DNA of 64,000 nt, taken from the NCBI GenBank assembly GCA_021613535.1, contig CP075493.1:9920001-9984000 (forward strand). The letters are read 5' to 3'. A program made the translations under genes and the position numbers. Of the stretch, positions 1 to 11,989 are shown one piece after another; the first letter of the stretch is position 1, and every line of letters begins with the position of its first letter. The stretch comes from Adineta vaga (taxonomy: Eukaryota; Rotifera). The notes under the pieces are model-generated. The model was given only the letters and a program-made list of their open reading frames with translations. It had not been told where the DNA came from and ran no database searches.

Positions 1-1936
1 ATCGACTTAAACCTTGTGATACTAAGAACTTAATCGTATCCTCTAAAACAAAGCTCATTCGATACAGAATTTATACTAAAGAAAAACTAGCTAACCTCGA
101 GATGATGCATAGTTTTCTAAAAGACCAATACGTTTTAAATGTGTTGGTGACATGGCTGCTAATGCAATGGCATCACCGATTGCTTCGCTAAATGCTCCAT
201 GTGGTGAACGACGAAACCAATATGGCAATGATTTATATTGTAAATAATGTTGAATATGACCCATTTCATGATGAACAATATAAAAATCACGCGATGTTAA
301 ACTTGTACACATACGAATTCTATGACAAGGAAATTCTCAATATTTCGATGAATAACAATCGAATAAAATCATACCGAACATCATCATATTTATACATATC
401 AAAAGCAGTTGGATGACAAGCCATATGTCGATCAGGAATCTTTTTAAAAACTGAGAAATTCCAAAATCGATCGGAAGCTTGAGTTAAATTTAACGAAACA
501 AAAAATTCATCAGCATATCGAAAGATTTTTTCTTCTGTAAAATTCTAATGAGAAGAAAAAGTTAATTTCAATCACATAATTATAAAGTAAGAAGACAAAA
601 TACTTTTCGTTTCATTGCTGGACCTAAATCAATCCCTTTTACATGGGGAAATGGTAGAACGTCTTTTTCTAAATATGTCATCATTGAACCGAAAATATCC
701 TCTACAAAAACAAAGATTAATTTATGTTTTTATGAATTCATATTTGATACTGGTTAGATGAATTGGAATAGGTTGATCCAGTTGAATGAGACCAGGATAG
801 AGTCGACTCATCTGTTGCCTTATATAAGCATGTAAAAGACGATGTAATGGTTTTAATTCTTGCCATAATTGTTCGACAATACGACGTTCTTCATCGTTTG
901 TTGTTGAATCCGTTTTATCATTCATACCTTTGAAGAAAATCAAAATGAAATAGTTACCTGAAAAACAGACAACAAATTAGGGAAAGATATTAGACTTTTA
1001 ATCATATTCTCTTCGATATAACTGACAAATTCAAGAAGAAGACAACTTCGAGAATTAAATATGAGAGTGGGTTACTGCTAAGGTACGGTTCTGTTTGGCT
1101 TGTTGATTTTGTACAGCAATTAATGTTGAATAATGATCACGCATTGATATCGGTACTTCATACGTTGCATTCCATAAGGATAATAAATCATCAGGTGATT
1201 CAAGTGAACCCAGTAATTCTTGTACTTCTATTAAAAACAAAAACACATCATGTTCGTTACTAATTTAAATCAACGTACCATCAACGCCTAATCGTGTACC
1301 ATTCCAGATAAATTTTCGATGATAAATTTCTTTAACGCGAGTTTTTAATTTTTGTAATTCAAATTTAATTATTGTATCATTTTCTCCTGCATCACCAATC
1401 GATTGTGTACGTAATAATAACCAATGTAAAGATGATTCATTACGAGCCATTAAATCCTTAAATTTTCGTCCAACAATAGCAATTGTTTTTAAACAAGTAC
1501 GATAAAGTTCATAGTTTTTTTCCTGAATTCAAATATAAGAATATTTCACAAAGATCAACGACGAAAAATTTCTTACTGTTAATCGTTTTTTATTCAAATC
1601 ATTTAGATGTAAATGTGTTTCGAATTCTGATGATGATGTTATGTAAGCAAGAGTCGTTATATTTCTATCATATATATCCAAAATTGATTTTGCCTATCGG
1701 AGAAAAAATAAACGATATGATAAACTTCAGATTAAATGTCACACTTTTGCGCAACTATGAGTTCGAGAAAATAGTTAAAAAGAAAGTTTATTTACATATT
1801 CTTCTTGTTCTTTAATTGTCATTTTTTCTAATTTCTCTTGATCAATATCGATATCATTACATTCGACAATTTCTTCTATATTTTGACAATAAATATTTAG
1901 TATACCAAAGTAGAAAATAATCAGAATGCTTTTCAT
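1..1936 (-). CDS. Angiotensin-converting-enzyme-like peptidase, family M2 (3' end off window)
   Basis: This is a zinc dipeptidyl-carboxypeptidase of the ACE (M2) family, expected to be secreted or membrane-anchored. The start at 1936 gives a signal-peptide-like N-terminus (MKSILIIFYFGILNIYCQ). The following exons join in phase over introns of about 50-110 bp. The zinc site HEMGH is encoded near 244-258, and the third ligand Glu lies in SEAIGD near 180. Other family landmarks are LHAYIRQQMSRLYPG and a DRHMACHPTAFDMY segment ahead of the zinc site. One intron at 320-374 joins DDVR to IRMCTSL directly before HEMGH. The last visible exon (…SREDTIKFLVSQGLSR) matches the ACE region after the zinc site, so the C-terminus lies left of the window. 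I see no disabling lesion. Family assignment is firm; substrate is not inferable. Confidence 0.9.
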
Positions 1937-2484
1937 TCTTCTGTCTAAATAAATATATACGAGTTCAATCATCAAATCTTCATGATACTTACATGTCAAT
2001 AGCAATTGTCTTTTCGACGTCGATTATTTTTTAAAATAATATAATTATGTGTTTGTGTTGCTGTTTGGATGACAGATGATTAACAGACGGATACATACGT
2101 ACACACATACATATGAAAAGGGATGAGAGAAAGAGGAGAAAACCTTTCTGGAAAGATTGATTGCTTTAAGCAATGAATTACAATGTTAGAAGTGTGTTTA
2201 TTGATATAAGAAATATCAACGTTATTCTTGCAATTAGAATGATTCGATGCTATGCCAACAAATATCGAGTTCTACAACAACTTTTTTGTTTCATCTGCTC
2301 TCTCTCCTCTTCCTATTTCAACACTTGCATTCGATGAATACATGCCTATGTATCTTTAGCTCTAAGTTACATCGTGTAAAAAAAAGTATTCACATATTTA
2401 TTTATAATCATTGCAAGGACGAATCTCTTTCGAGAACGATTCTCTTTTTTTTATTTATCGAAAAATATAACAAGTGTATCTTAA
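1937..2484. other. Intergenic, ACE-like promoter side
   Basis: This spacer separates the 5' end of the ACE-like gene from the 3' end of the RASEF-like gene; both are on the minus strand. It is AT-rich with no convincing ORF, and it should hold the ACE-like promoter. I could not pick a TATA box with confidence. Confidence 0.5.
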
Positions 2485-2572
2485 CTAACAACAACCCGTT
2501 TTCTTTGTTTTTGATGATACATCTATTATATTATTACCACTACGTAATTGTTCATCTTTTTCTTGCATCAAT
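2485..2572 (-). other. Terminal prenylation exon of the RASEF-like gene
   Basis: This exon is too short to stand out as an ORF. It follows a 51-bp GT-AG intron (2573-2623) and continues the Rab helix in phase ([16 protein letters not shown]). It ends in two cysteines before the stop, as expected for a prenylated Rab. Reading through the intron instead would stop at 2620 and lose the lipid anchor. Confidence 0.8.
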
Positions 2573-5163
2573 CTAGAAGAAACTAGCAAATTAATATGAT
2601 AAATTCATGAAATGACTTATTACCGAGCAACGGCTTCCATTATTTCTATAACTGATGTTCCTAATCGAGCACTACTTTCAAAAAATAAACATCCATATTC
2701 CTACATATCAATACATTGCTATCCTTTCAAAGAGTTTTCATAAATATTCAACTTACATCTGCTAATTTCGATCCATCTTTATATTTCACCGGTCTCTGTT
2801 CATCATCATTACATAAATCAATTTTATTTCCAACAATTGCTACGATACAATCTTCATTCGCAGAATCCTAGAGAAAAAGAAGATTTTCTAATGTAAATAA
2901 AAGAAATCTTTACTTGAATACTTGTCATCCATGCTCGAACGTTACGAAATGTTATCTCTGATTAACATCATACACAAGAATAACACCATCAGATTTACGA
3001 AAGTATTGTTTTGTAATACTTCGAAATCTATTAGTGAATGCATAAATAGAAAAATTTTCAAATATAAAAGAACTGAACAAACCGTTCTTGACCAGCCTAA
3101 AGAGAATTTTAACAAAGTATAATTATATAAAGGAAAACTTCTCGTCCTACAGTATCCCATAATTGTAATGCTATAATACAATTATCGATATTGAGCATTT
3201 TTGCTTGAAGATCAACACCAATCGTTGCGGAAAATGCTTCTTTAAAACTATCAGTACAAAATCGTTGAATAAAACTCGTCTTTCCAACTCCACTATCACC
3301 TGACAAAGAAATAGTCGATTTATTTACGAAAATGACAGATTTCTATGATGAACAAACCAATAAAAGCTACTTTATACATTCGATCTGGCACCGCATTCGG
3401 TGCAACATTCTAAATATGAAAATATATGAATTTTTTTGAGACAAATCTTCAGTTGAACTTACCATTAATTCTGAATATTGAAGAATTGAATTAGCACCAA
3501 CAGGCTGTTGACGTCTACCTAATCTTTGATTCCTTAAAAAAATAATGAGAAAAACAACAAGAAAATACTTTATTACTCAAAATGATTTTGATTTTGTAAT
3601 GCAAAAGAATTATTTTCATTGGTGTCTGTTGAATCATCATCTTCTTCAGGTTCGCTATCACCTCTAGAAATGAGATATCAAACATTTCAGTTTTTCTATT
3701 TTGACATTAAAAGAATCTGATTAACAGCTTTCAATGAATACCTGTGTGGTGAAGTGAAATAATCCGATAGAACCGAACCTTGCCTTCGTAATGTATAATG
3801 TGATGGCGACAGATCTCTTCCTTGTAACTAAAATCAGATGGTTTGTATATGACTGAATTGACTTTTTGACTTACACTTGCACCGTGTTGAATATCACGTT
3901 CGTCAACTAATCGTTTGTTTAACGTTCTATAGAATATAAAATGATCTAGATGATAGAAGAGATATTTCTAAACAAACTTCAGTGTATCTAATTCTTTTAC
4001 AAGATTTTCACGTTCAATAGCAAGATTTTCTGTTAAACTTAATGTCTGTCTAAATACAAATGATATTTCATCGAATCAATAAGTTTTCATATACAAACTT
4101 TGCTCGATCACGTTTTTCTTTTTTTGTTTGAATTTGTAATTGAGTAATATATTGTTTTGATTCTTGATATTCTCGTGCTAATTCTTGTAATTGCTGTTCT
4201 AATTCTATTTTTTCCTAAAGAAAAACAAATCATTGCCATTCAAAGAAAAAGTTTCGATATTTTCAAAAGAGATACTTTTTGTAATCGTTCATTATCACTT
4301 TTCGTTTCTGTTTCATTAAGATTTATATGAAGCAATTTGATTTCTAAATCTTTTTGAAGCTTTGTTACTTCCGTTAATTGTTGTTCTTTTGAACGTAATT
4401 CTTTTTCCATTTGTTCACGAAGTTCACGTTCTTTCAATTTTTCCTTCCAAGAGAAAAGAAAAGAAAAGAAGCAATTTCATCATTCAATAATCTTCAATTT
4501 CATTGAATATTTACTTCTTCAAGAACTTTCGTTTTTTCAATTTTAATTTGTTGTTCCATTTCATCATAGAGCTTCTTTATTTCATCATTATATACATTCG
4601 ATTTACTTTGTAGAACAGCTTCAATACTTCGATGATCCGATTTTGAACGTTTGATTTCATCTGTAACTTTACCAATAAATTGTTCGAATTGTCGAAGTAA
4701 TGTTGGATCAGTTTCACGTAATTTCATCCATAATCCCATGATTGTTTCTTCATCATCATAGAGATTTTTTGCACCTAAACTTTCTAATGTCTCCTGAAAG
4801 ACTTGTTGTTCTTCATCTTTTTCAGTGACATCATGTCCAATAAATTCTTGTTCATCATCATTATTATATTTCATTTGATTACCAAGAAACATTCCAAAAC
4901 CAGCTACGAAAGAAAAGTATTCAATTTCATTGAAACATAAAAAGTCATCTTTACTCACAGGTAAATTCTTCTAATGTAAGAAAACCATTATGATCTACAT
5001 CTAGAGAATCAAAAACATCTTCTAATTGTTCAGGTTCAACACCAAGTTCATCACGTAAACGTTGCATATCTTTTTTAATAATAAAACCTTTCTGTTCTTT
5101 ATCACATGAATTAAATAATTCTTCAGCTTTAGATGTTATCAAGTCTTGAATATTGTCGGTCAT
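2485..5163 (-). CDS. RASEF/Rab45-like protein: EF-hands, coiled coil, Rab GTPase
   Basis: The domain order is that of RASEF/Rab44/CRACR2A large Rab GTPases. Exon 1 (start 5163) has two EF-hands: loop [12 protein letters not shown] is imperfect and [12 protein letters not shown] is canonical. A long Glu/Lys/Gln coiled coil follows (about 4000-4900), then a Rab domain. The P-loop GDSGVGKT is at about 3280-3306. WDT joins AGQERF across intron 3097-3150, and the domain continues with VGNKIDL and FESSA. A terminal exon beyond intron 2573-2623 ends in KKTGCC, a geranylgeranylation signal, with its stop at 2485. One flaw stands out: between ILVYDV and FRNVRAWM the reading frame is off by one base (2950-2966, see findings). 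The gene is therefore either recently inactivated or carries a sequencing error. It likely acts in membrane traffic, by family. Confidence 0.85.
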
Positions 5164-6026
5164 ATTTGTTGATCTAAAGTCAAAAATGTCTTCGTCAAAA
5201 TAAAAATGAATTTAGTCTTTATGCATCATATGTCTCATTCAGCTGTTGCTTAAGCATAGACTTCTTTTGCACCTCAACGCCACCCTCCTTCTCTCGTAAT
5301 AAAACTCTTTTATATTCAAATGATAGAATAGTTTCGCTGCTGAATTAGCTTGTAATATGGCAAGGTAGAATTGAATACACTGAATGTTAATAAATACATA
5401 AATAATCGGTTTTTTCTCTCTTCTCTTTCATATCAATATGTACATAAAAAAATACGAAAAAAAATAACATGTTATCGTTGTACGAATCTTGACGGCAGCT
5501 GCTACTGCTGCTATTCCTTGAATTGTTTAGATCGAAGCACTTGGTTATGTTTTTTTTTCAAAACCGTCATTTTTCATTAACGATGCAAACGATGCGTATA
5601 AAATACATTGAATTGCCAATCGTGCAATAATTGAGTCATCGCATAGATGATGACAAACAGAAAATCTGTCATAGTAACACGAAGAAACTGTTTTCTTTGT
5701 ATCAAACGAAAAAGGAGATCGTTATGCATGCTTAGATTTTGATTGAATATAAACTTCTCTTTACATATGGATGAAATTTAATTGAACTATTAAATCCATG
5801 TAAATTTTCGTCAGTTCTAGGTGTTCTACACGAGACAGTGTAGTTAAGTTTGAAAAATCGGATGAAAATGTTTTCTTTTCGTGTCGACCTGTTGTTTTAA
5901 TCGTCAAACGTTTCTTTCAGAACGTAGAGCAACTCAAAAAAACAACATCGAAAGATTTACTCGATTATTCAAAGGTTTCAATCAATGTATGTTTGTCTTT
6001 TTTGGTCGTCAATTTAAAAGAAAATA
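5164..6026. other. Divergent intergenic region, RASEF-like / membrane protein
   Basis: This 863-bp spacer lies between two divergent start codons and presumably holds both promoters and 5' leaders. It has short poly-T and poly-A tracts and no supported coding exon. The small open frame at 5371-5580 has low-complexity, untypical composition, and I do not call it. Confidence 0.5.
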
Positions 6027-7029
6027 ATGCGACAACCAGTAAGAGGCAATAAAAAATCTGCCGTTCAACCGGTAGTAATTATAAATGAGAATGTATGTAT
6101 TATCTAAATGTCGAAAGATCAAAACTTATGATTATGAATTCTTTTGTTTAGAAATTTACTCCAAAAGTTTCGGAACGAACGATTCAAAAGAAACAAAAAG
6201 CAAGAGAACAAAGATTAAACCCAGGAATGTTTGATGGCACTCTCAATGCATGTGGTATCATTTGTCTCTATCTTTTTTTAATCGTTTGTGTCCTTATTGG
6301 AGCTGGTTTGTTAACATAGTTTTCAATTGAGTTCCTTTTCGAAGATTTTTTTTCATTCTAGGTGGAATAGTTGTTTGTATTATCTATTTTAGTAAGTTAT
6401 TCATTCGTTATTTGTATGAGAGAGAGAAATCATGAACATTTATCATTATAGATGTTGATAATAATACACAAATTTGGAAAATTATTGGAATTGTACTTGG
6501 TGGTTTGACATGTATTATTGGAATTATTTTAATTCTTCTTAGTATATTTAAACAAGTACGAAATCGACCATGGAAATCGAAAAAAGAAGAAAAACTTGTT
6601 AGTCATGAAGTGTATGAAGATGATGACGATGTCGATGTCGAAGATCTCACTATAAATCCGAAAGATATTCACGAAACAAAAGAAACAGCTTCATCTCCTA
6701 TACCACATCCATCCTATATTCCTTCAAAAGCAATTTCGACGGAACCAATCTTTCAACCAGAACATATTTCCATTGCAATTCAAACCGAAGAAAATAAACG
6801 ACATACAGTTATCGACCGAACGAAGAAAATATCGACAACAATGGAAACTCAAACAAATCTAAATCCAGATTCAGTAGATAATGTTTTCTTTCGACGAGTG
6901 CCTGTCGCAACTGCAAAAGTTGTTGTTCAACAACCTGCAACGAAAGTTATGATTGTTCGAGTACCAAATACTGCTGGTGAATTGATTATTCAACCACCAA
7001 GAGAATCACTAATGCACGATAAAAAATAA
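6027..7029 (+). CDS. Small two-TM membrane protein with long acidic cytoplasmic tail
   Basis: I do not recognise a family. The start at 6027 (MRQPVRGNKKSAVQPV) is followed by short introns at about 6094-6151 and before and after a mini-exon near 6362-6390, all joining in phase. The product has a basic N-terminus, a first hydrophobic span (ICLYLFLIVCVLIGAGGIVV, continuing CIIYF), a short loop NVDNNTQ with an N-glycosylation sequon, and a second span (GIVLGGLTCIIGIILILLSI). A hydrophilic tail of about 150 residues carries a run EDDDDVDVED. The topology resembles small tetraspan/two-TM accessory proteins, but no function can be assigned. The exon phases make it a real gene. Confidence 0.75.
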
Positions 7030-7973
7030 CATCAAACTTTTTCAATGTTTGTTATTTTTTCATAATCGATACTACGTATATATATATATATATATAATGA
7101 GATAAATGTATATAATATTATAATCGCATGCCCGAATACTTAGTTATCATGTCTGTAAAGAAAACAGACGCCTGTTCGATAATTTCATTTGATGTATTAT
7201 TATTTTTTGTTTCCGTTGAGGTTAAACAATTCAATGTCATTTATTAATTTTCTCAATATGAGATATAAATATTGATTGAGTCAAAAATAGATTATAAAAC
7301 CTTTCTGATATAATCTAAAAGAAATTTTTAGTAATATTATTGTGCTTGTTTATTGTTGTTGTTGTCGTCGTCGTCGTCGTTTTTCTTCGATATTATCGTA
7401 ACCTAAATACGTCAGAATGACAAAAACAGTCGAGCTATTTCTATTTCTCTATCTCTCTTTCCTGTTCGGGGGAATAGAAATAGTATATTAGAGATTTCCG
7501 CTTGTTATACGCAAGACAATATCTTCTGATCAGAAATAAAGTTGACGACCGAAAAAAACATATCGACGTCAGTGATATTTTAGCTAGTTATCTTGCAAAA
7601 TAGGGTTGACGACGTCACTAATTCTACAAAGAAAGATATCGAAGCGTCCTTCTTTTCTTTCCGGCATAGTGTACTAGCGGTAAATGTTGTTGTCAACACC
7701 AAGGACGATCAGAAAAAAAAGAAGAAAGAAATGGACAAAAAAACCACATACACACAAAAACTGACTGGCTTATGTATACTAGCGAGAAAGAGAGAAAAAA
7801 AACAGATCGTCAATACACTATTGCTGAATAAACACTATCCATACAGGCATACAGATAGAAACTAGTATCTCGAAGTACATACTCGACAAGGTTTTTGTTG
7901 TTGTTCGATAGAGAAAGTAGATGTAAGCAAGAAATACTTGAATTTCTCTTTTGTTTTAATGTTCTAGACAAAC
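7030..7973. other. Intergenic with TA and TCG microsatellites; leader of next gene
   Basis: A TA run lies at about 7078-7096 and a GTT/GTC/TCG trinucleotide run at about 7347-7382. Near the right end a 45-bp GT-AG intron (7923-7967) probably sits in the 5' UTR of the gene starting at 7974. The open frame 7593-7865 is Lys/Thr low complexity, and I reject it as a gene. Confidence 0.5.
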
Positions 7974-9282
7974 ATGTCGCGTCGAGCCCGTTCAATGAGC
8001 CGCCTCCGTGGCATAACGCCCGGACGTGATACAACTTCATCAATTTACGAATATGGATCAGCTTCCAATGGTACTGGTGGAAGCGGCTATTCAACTCGTC
8101 TCAATATTCATACGCCTGATGTGTATGGAGCATTAAATCGTACTCTTCGAGCTACTTCTGTAGCTCGATCTAAGGATGTCGATGATGAATTGTCCGGCGG
8201 TCATTATAATCGATCACAATCGGTAGGTCGTTTTGATCATTTGAGAGCACGACGTCCTTATTCAGCCTATGGTACACATGATTTCGATTATTTTGATCGT
8301 TATACAGAGCGTATTCGAGATAAAACTCCAATTGCTCTTGATACTCATTATTCACATTATAGACCATATTATTGGTATCATACAGCACCACGAACATTTT
8401 ATTATCATTTTCCATACGATGATTGGCGTTATCGACCACTTCATAATTATCGTTCACCTGCACTGTATTCAGCGGCCGGTACTGATTCATCGTATAATGA
8501 TCGTTTTAATAGTTCAATTGATCGTGTATCATCTTTAAAACGTACAATGCGTGATCTTGATTATACACGTGAATTACGACAAATGCGTTATCGTACGCCA
8601 TCAACATTTTCATCAATTACAAGTGGTGATTATCTTGGTCAAGCACGAGACGATGTTCGTCGTGCAATTGATTCACGTGTTGGTGGTAGTGGTGTATCAC
8701 GACTTGATAATCCAAAAGATTATTTTGGACGAAAAGTAAGCAATTCGATTACAAATACAATTGTGAAAATCCTATTTTCTCATCTATTGTAGTATGTTCA
8801 ATTTGAAAAGAGAGGTGTTAATAATGTTGGTGTTCAATATAATGGTTTGACAAGAACCGTTGAACATAAACCAAGTTATTGGAGAGCAGAAGATAATGTT
8901 GAAAGAGCATAGTAAGCATTTGTTTTGTTCATTAGAACGAATTATACTATTTCATATTTAATCTAGTGAATTAAAAGCACAAAATGATGAAACATTAGAT
9001 AAAATCTATGATAATCAAGATAAAATTGATGCAAGTCGTGAATGGCTCTTGGAAGATAAAGCTGGTGTTGCTCCACGAATGTATCATTTTGATATGGATT
9101 CGGTAAGTGATTTTAGAATGATCATATTAAATAAAATGACTTGATATATTTTGAAATTTTTTTAGCGTCGAGCTCGTCGTGATGTTGATAATTCATTACG
9201 TACCATTCGTAATCTTCAACAATTTAAACATGAAACATTCAATAGATTATCACAACCATGGACATTCGGCAAATATCTATAA
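7974..9282 (+). CDS. Tyr/Arg/Ser-rich protein, unrecognised (377 aa)
   Basis: There are four exons, 7974-8735, 8793-8911, 8967-9102 and 9166-9282, with introns of 55-63 bp that join in phase (378 codons including stop). The N-terminus is basic (MSRRARSMSRLRGITPGRD). Residues about 70-200 are extremely rich in Tyr, His, Arg and Asp (for example RPYYWYHTAPRTFYYHFPYD). The C-terminal third is more ordered and charged (DNQDKIDASREWLLEDKAG, then RRARRDVDNSLRTIRNLQQF). There is no signal peptide or TM. I cannot name a family. A structural role, for example cytoskeletal or sarcomeric like arthropod myofilin, is only a guess from composition. A probable 5'-UTR intron precedes the start. Confidence 0.75.
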
Positions 9283-10110
9283 TAAGATCGAGAAAGGACA
9301 TTCCGAAGGATGTCTCATTCAACAGGAATAACCTTCTCGAACAATAAGAAAGAAAGAAAGAAGGAAAGCTATTTTGTTCTGCTTCAACTCTATTTTTCTT
9401 TCTTATGTGTGAACCTTTTCCCTTCTCAACCTTCACTATGTTAAAAAAGCATACACTTTTTCTCGTTAATAATACATATCGCTTCTTCTTTTTCTTTCTT
9501 GTTCGTATATTTCTTTGGTTTTTTTCTTGTCTCTCTATATGCATAATACAAATTTAATTTCATACAAATATCTCTACACAGTATATCATAATAAACAGAA
9601 AATTTAAGAAAATTCCATGTATATTCGTCTGTAATGGTTTACAAATCTTGAATTAGTATAATATTATTTGGAGGTCATTCAGATAATGCATTGTTTTAGA
9701 CATAGATGAGAGTAGGAATGTTAGTCAAGTAATAAGTCAACAATAAGTAAGATAATGTGTCATTGCAGAAGAATCGTCGAGCCTAAGTGTATGGTGCCTT
9801 CATCGACGTTTTGATATGCCTCATTCAAGTCTAGCATGATAAAGGTTGATCATTTGCAGTTCTCTGTTCATATCCAAAGAAATGATATTTCCTACATGCA
9901 TCTGTAAGATAGGAAATGTTTCTTTCTTTTATGATACGATTGATAGATTCTCCTAAGGTTAATTGACTTGATGATTAGATTGATTAGATGATATCTAAAT
10001 CTGTATTTCAATCCTTTTGAGAAAAAAACGTTTACAACTCATCTTTGTCATTGTCAGAATAATTTGTTATGCAATTAGAACACTTTAAAAACAAATTACG
10101 CTAAAATTCA
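9283..10110. other. Intergenic, left edge of the rearranged island
   Basis: I see no gene here. The first 300 bp are the 3' flank of the Tyr-rich gene with Lys/Arg-type low-complexity frames. On the minus strand, about 9764-9845 can be read as a short stretch resembling reverse-transcriptase motif A. It is too short to call. The right end abuts the truncated channel copy. Confidence 0.4.
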
Positions 10111-11185
10111 TTCGTCTCTGTCATTGTTGGTTTCTTTCGTAGAATTTGCCAGAATTTGAGCCACTGTACACGTGAAAGTCGATAAATCATTTCAGCAATT
10201 TCCATCAATGAAAGAAAACTAATACCAATCCAAAGACCTGTATGTCCACCAACATTAGAAATAACATCAACTGCACTAATAGTTGCTTGTTGATAATAAA
10301 TTTCACTACGAGTTGTTTCATAGGCCACTTCTAATGAAACATAACTCGATTGAATCTCTGATATCCATGATGTTGACCAATTGTGTGGCAAGAGAACTTG
10401 TGATGATTCAACAAACTGTTTAATATTCTTCAACAGAGAAACAGGTGATGCTAAAAGTGACGTTGATCGAGTGTTAAAAGCAATATATGTACAGTCTTGT
10501 TGACAAGGAGAACAATAAGTCGTCCAAATACTTTCTGTATTCATCATTTCTGATTCTGCTTGTCCATAACATGGATCACTTACATTACAAAGTGGTATAT
10601 GAATGGTTTGATCCGAATGGGGAAGTACTATAAAACGTGTGTTCCACGAAAAAGGATTCCCACATCCACATTTTTGATAGCTACAACAATGGTGTTTTTG
10701 TTGAAATAACAATTGAGATGAAATTATTTTCTTATTTACTTACACATACGATTGTGAACAAGTAAGAAAACATGCAATTTCTAAATATCCGTAATCAGTA
10801 CCATGATATTCATTAAACATTGCTTGCATTCCTGTAGTAAGTGTATTACTGCATACTGTATAGGGTGATGGTAAGAAATAACTCGTCTTCTTTTCATATC
10901 CTAATTTATGATGTTGACCAGGTGCAAGTTGCTGAGCTCTCATTTCAATATAGGGTAATTGTCTATTATCATGAACTAATACTACTGCTCCAATACCTAA
11001 AGAAAAGAGGAACACGAATGAAATTGAAATAATGAAATTATCTGTTACCATCTGATAAATGAGGAACATATTGATGTTGATGAACATAGAGACGTAATTT
11101 AAGTACACCATTTCCTCCATTATCAGTATTATACTTTAAAGTTTGACCAAAACTATCTTTCAATTGCGCATTGAATGTGTAACAT
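10101..11185 (-). pseudogene. Truncated DEG/ENaC (ASIC-type) channel copy
   Basis: This is the C-terminal two thirds of an amiloride-sensitive/ASIC-family channel. It has the Cys-rich ectodomain, a SISAVDVISNVGGHTGLW-type pre-TM2 region (here TISAVDVISNVGG), a TM2 with the GIS selectivity filter, and the C-terminal tail ending at a TAG at 10101-10103. Two introns correspond to those of the full gene at 19.6-21.3 kb. At 11185 the homology stops abruptly inside exon 1, so the N-terminus, TM1 and the first part of the ectodomain are missing. The sequence that follows is unrelated. The remaining frame is open. The block 10111-11185 matches 19625-20699 base for base in length (1075 bp), with about 21 mismatches counted by eye. 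It has no plausible start and is unlikely to make a channel. Confidence 0.85.
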
Positions 11186-11989
11186 TATAAATGTGTAGAG
11201 AGGTATTTTGTAATTTCGAAAGATCACTGAGAATTGTATAAAATAGAAAAAAGAAGTTTTAACGATTATGATCATATGTTGTTGTTTTGATGAAAGATTG
11301 GAAATGATACAGAAAACTTTTCTTTTATTTAGATAGGTTATGCTGACTGTGATCTTTTTTCATAGCGGGAATGTGGGGATATTGAAATTCTATTTTCTCT
11401 TATTTTTTTTTCTCTTCTATTTTTTCGCGCGTTCCAATCTGAACTAAATTCTCATGTCAACTGTGACAGAAATATTAATGGAATGGTCTGTATTTAAATT
11501 TTACTTCTCTTGGTATCGAAAAAAATGGTGGCGCTAATATAGTCAAATAATTAAAATTTTGTTCAAATCAATAATTTAAATATGGCTAGGATATATGTTG
11601 CTCAAGTAAAGCCGTAGCCGAAGCTTGTAATTATCGTGCTCGTGCATTTATTGAAATAAGGGAAACAAATGCATCGAAAATGTCAGATATACAAAAATAT
11701 TATGGTATATTATGTTTTCAATATATTGATAAGATCTTTCAAATACCCTATTTTTCGTTTTAGATTCATCAATGGCGTATATAATTAAACATGAAAGAAG
11801 TCAATCGATGTCGTGATCCAAATCAACTTCAATTGATGATTATCAACGATCGACACACATCGATTTAAAAATTTTCAAAAGAAAAAAGGTTTTATATAAA
11901 ATTTCTTAGTTTTCTATCTAAAACTGAAAAACAAGAAACAACAATCACAACATGATTTGTATTTTTATTCTTTCAGATTAAAAATGAAA
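11186..11989. other. Junction region with dispersed repeat and gene debris
   Basis: Forty bases after the channel break begins the 240-bp repeat (11226-11465). Beyond it, around 11600-11700, a plus-strand frame reads KAVAEACNYRARAFIEIRE. This looks like a scrap of a coding exon, but I cannot place it. No intact gene is supported. Confidence 0.45.
11226..11465. repeat. Dispersed direct repeat, copy A (240 bp)
   Basis: This copy matches 16194-16418 in the same orientation with two substitutions and one 15-bp length difference in a T-rich tract. Both copies start at ACTGAGAATTGTATA and end at GTCAACTGTG. I see no terminal inverted repeats and no clear target-site duplication. It could be a non-autonomous mobile element or a fragment carried along in segmental duplication. 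Confidence 0.85.

Noticed and set aside
320-374. Stop codon just before the HEMGH zinc motif of the ACE-like gene
   Set aside because: It lies in a 55-bp intron; splicing gives DDVR|IRMCTSLTSRD.
3097-3150. Apparent loss of the DTAGQE switch motif in the Rab domain (reads DTVGRE)
   Set aside because: The V-G-R-E reading is intron sequence. Splicing at the GT directly after the codon for Thr joins WDT to AGQERF, so the motif is intact.
5371-5580. Small cysteine-containing ORF
   Set aside because: A single unspliced frame in a promoter region, with no start context, homology or neighbouring exon.
7076-7096. TA run as telomeric or satellite repeat
   Set aside because: It is a short AT microsatellite. 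No array of a telomere-type unit is present anywhere in the window.
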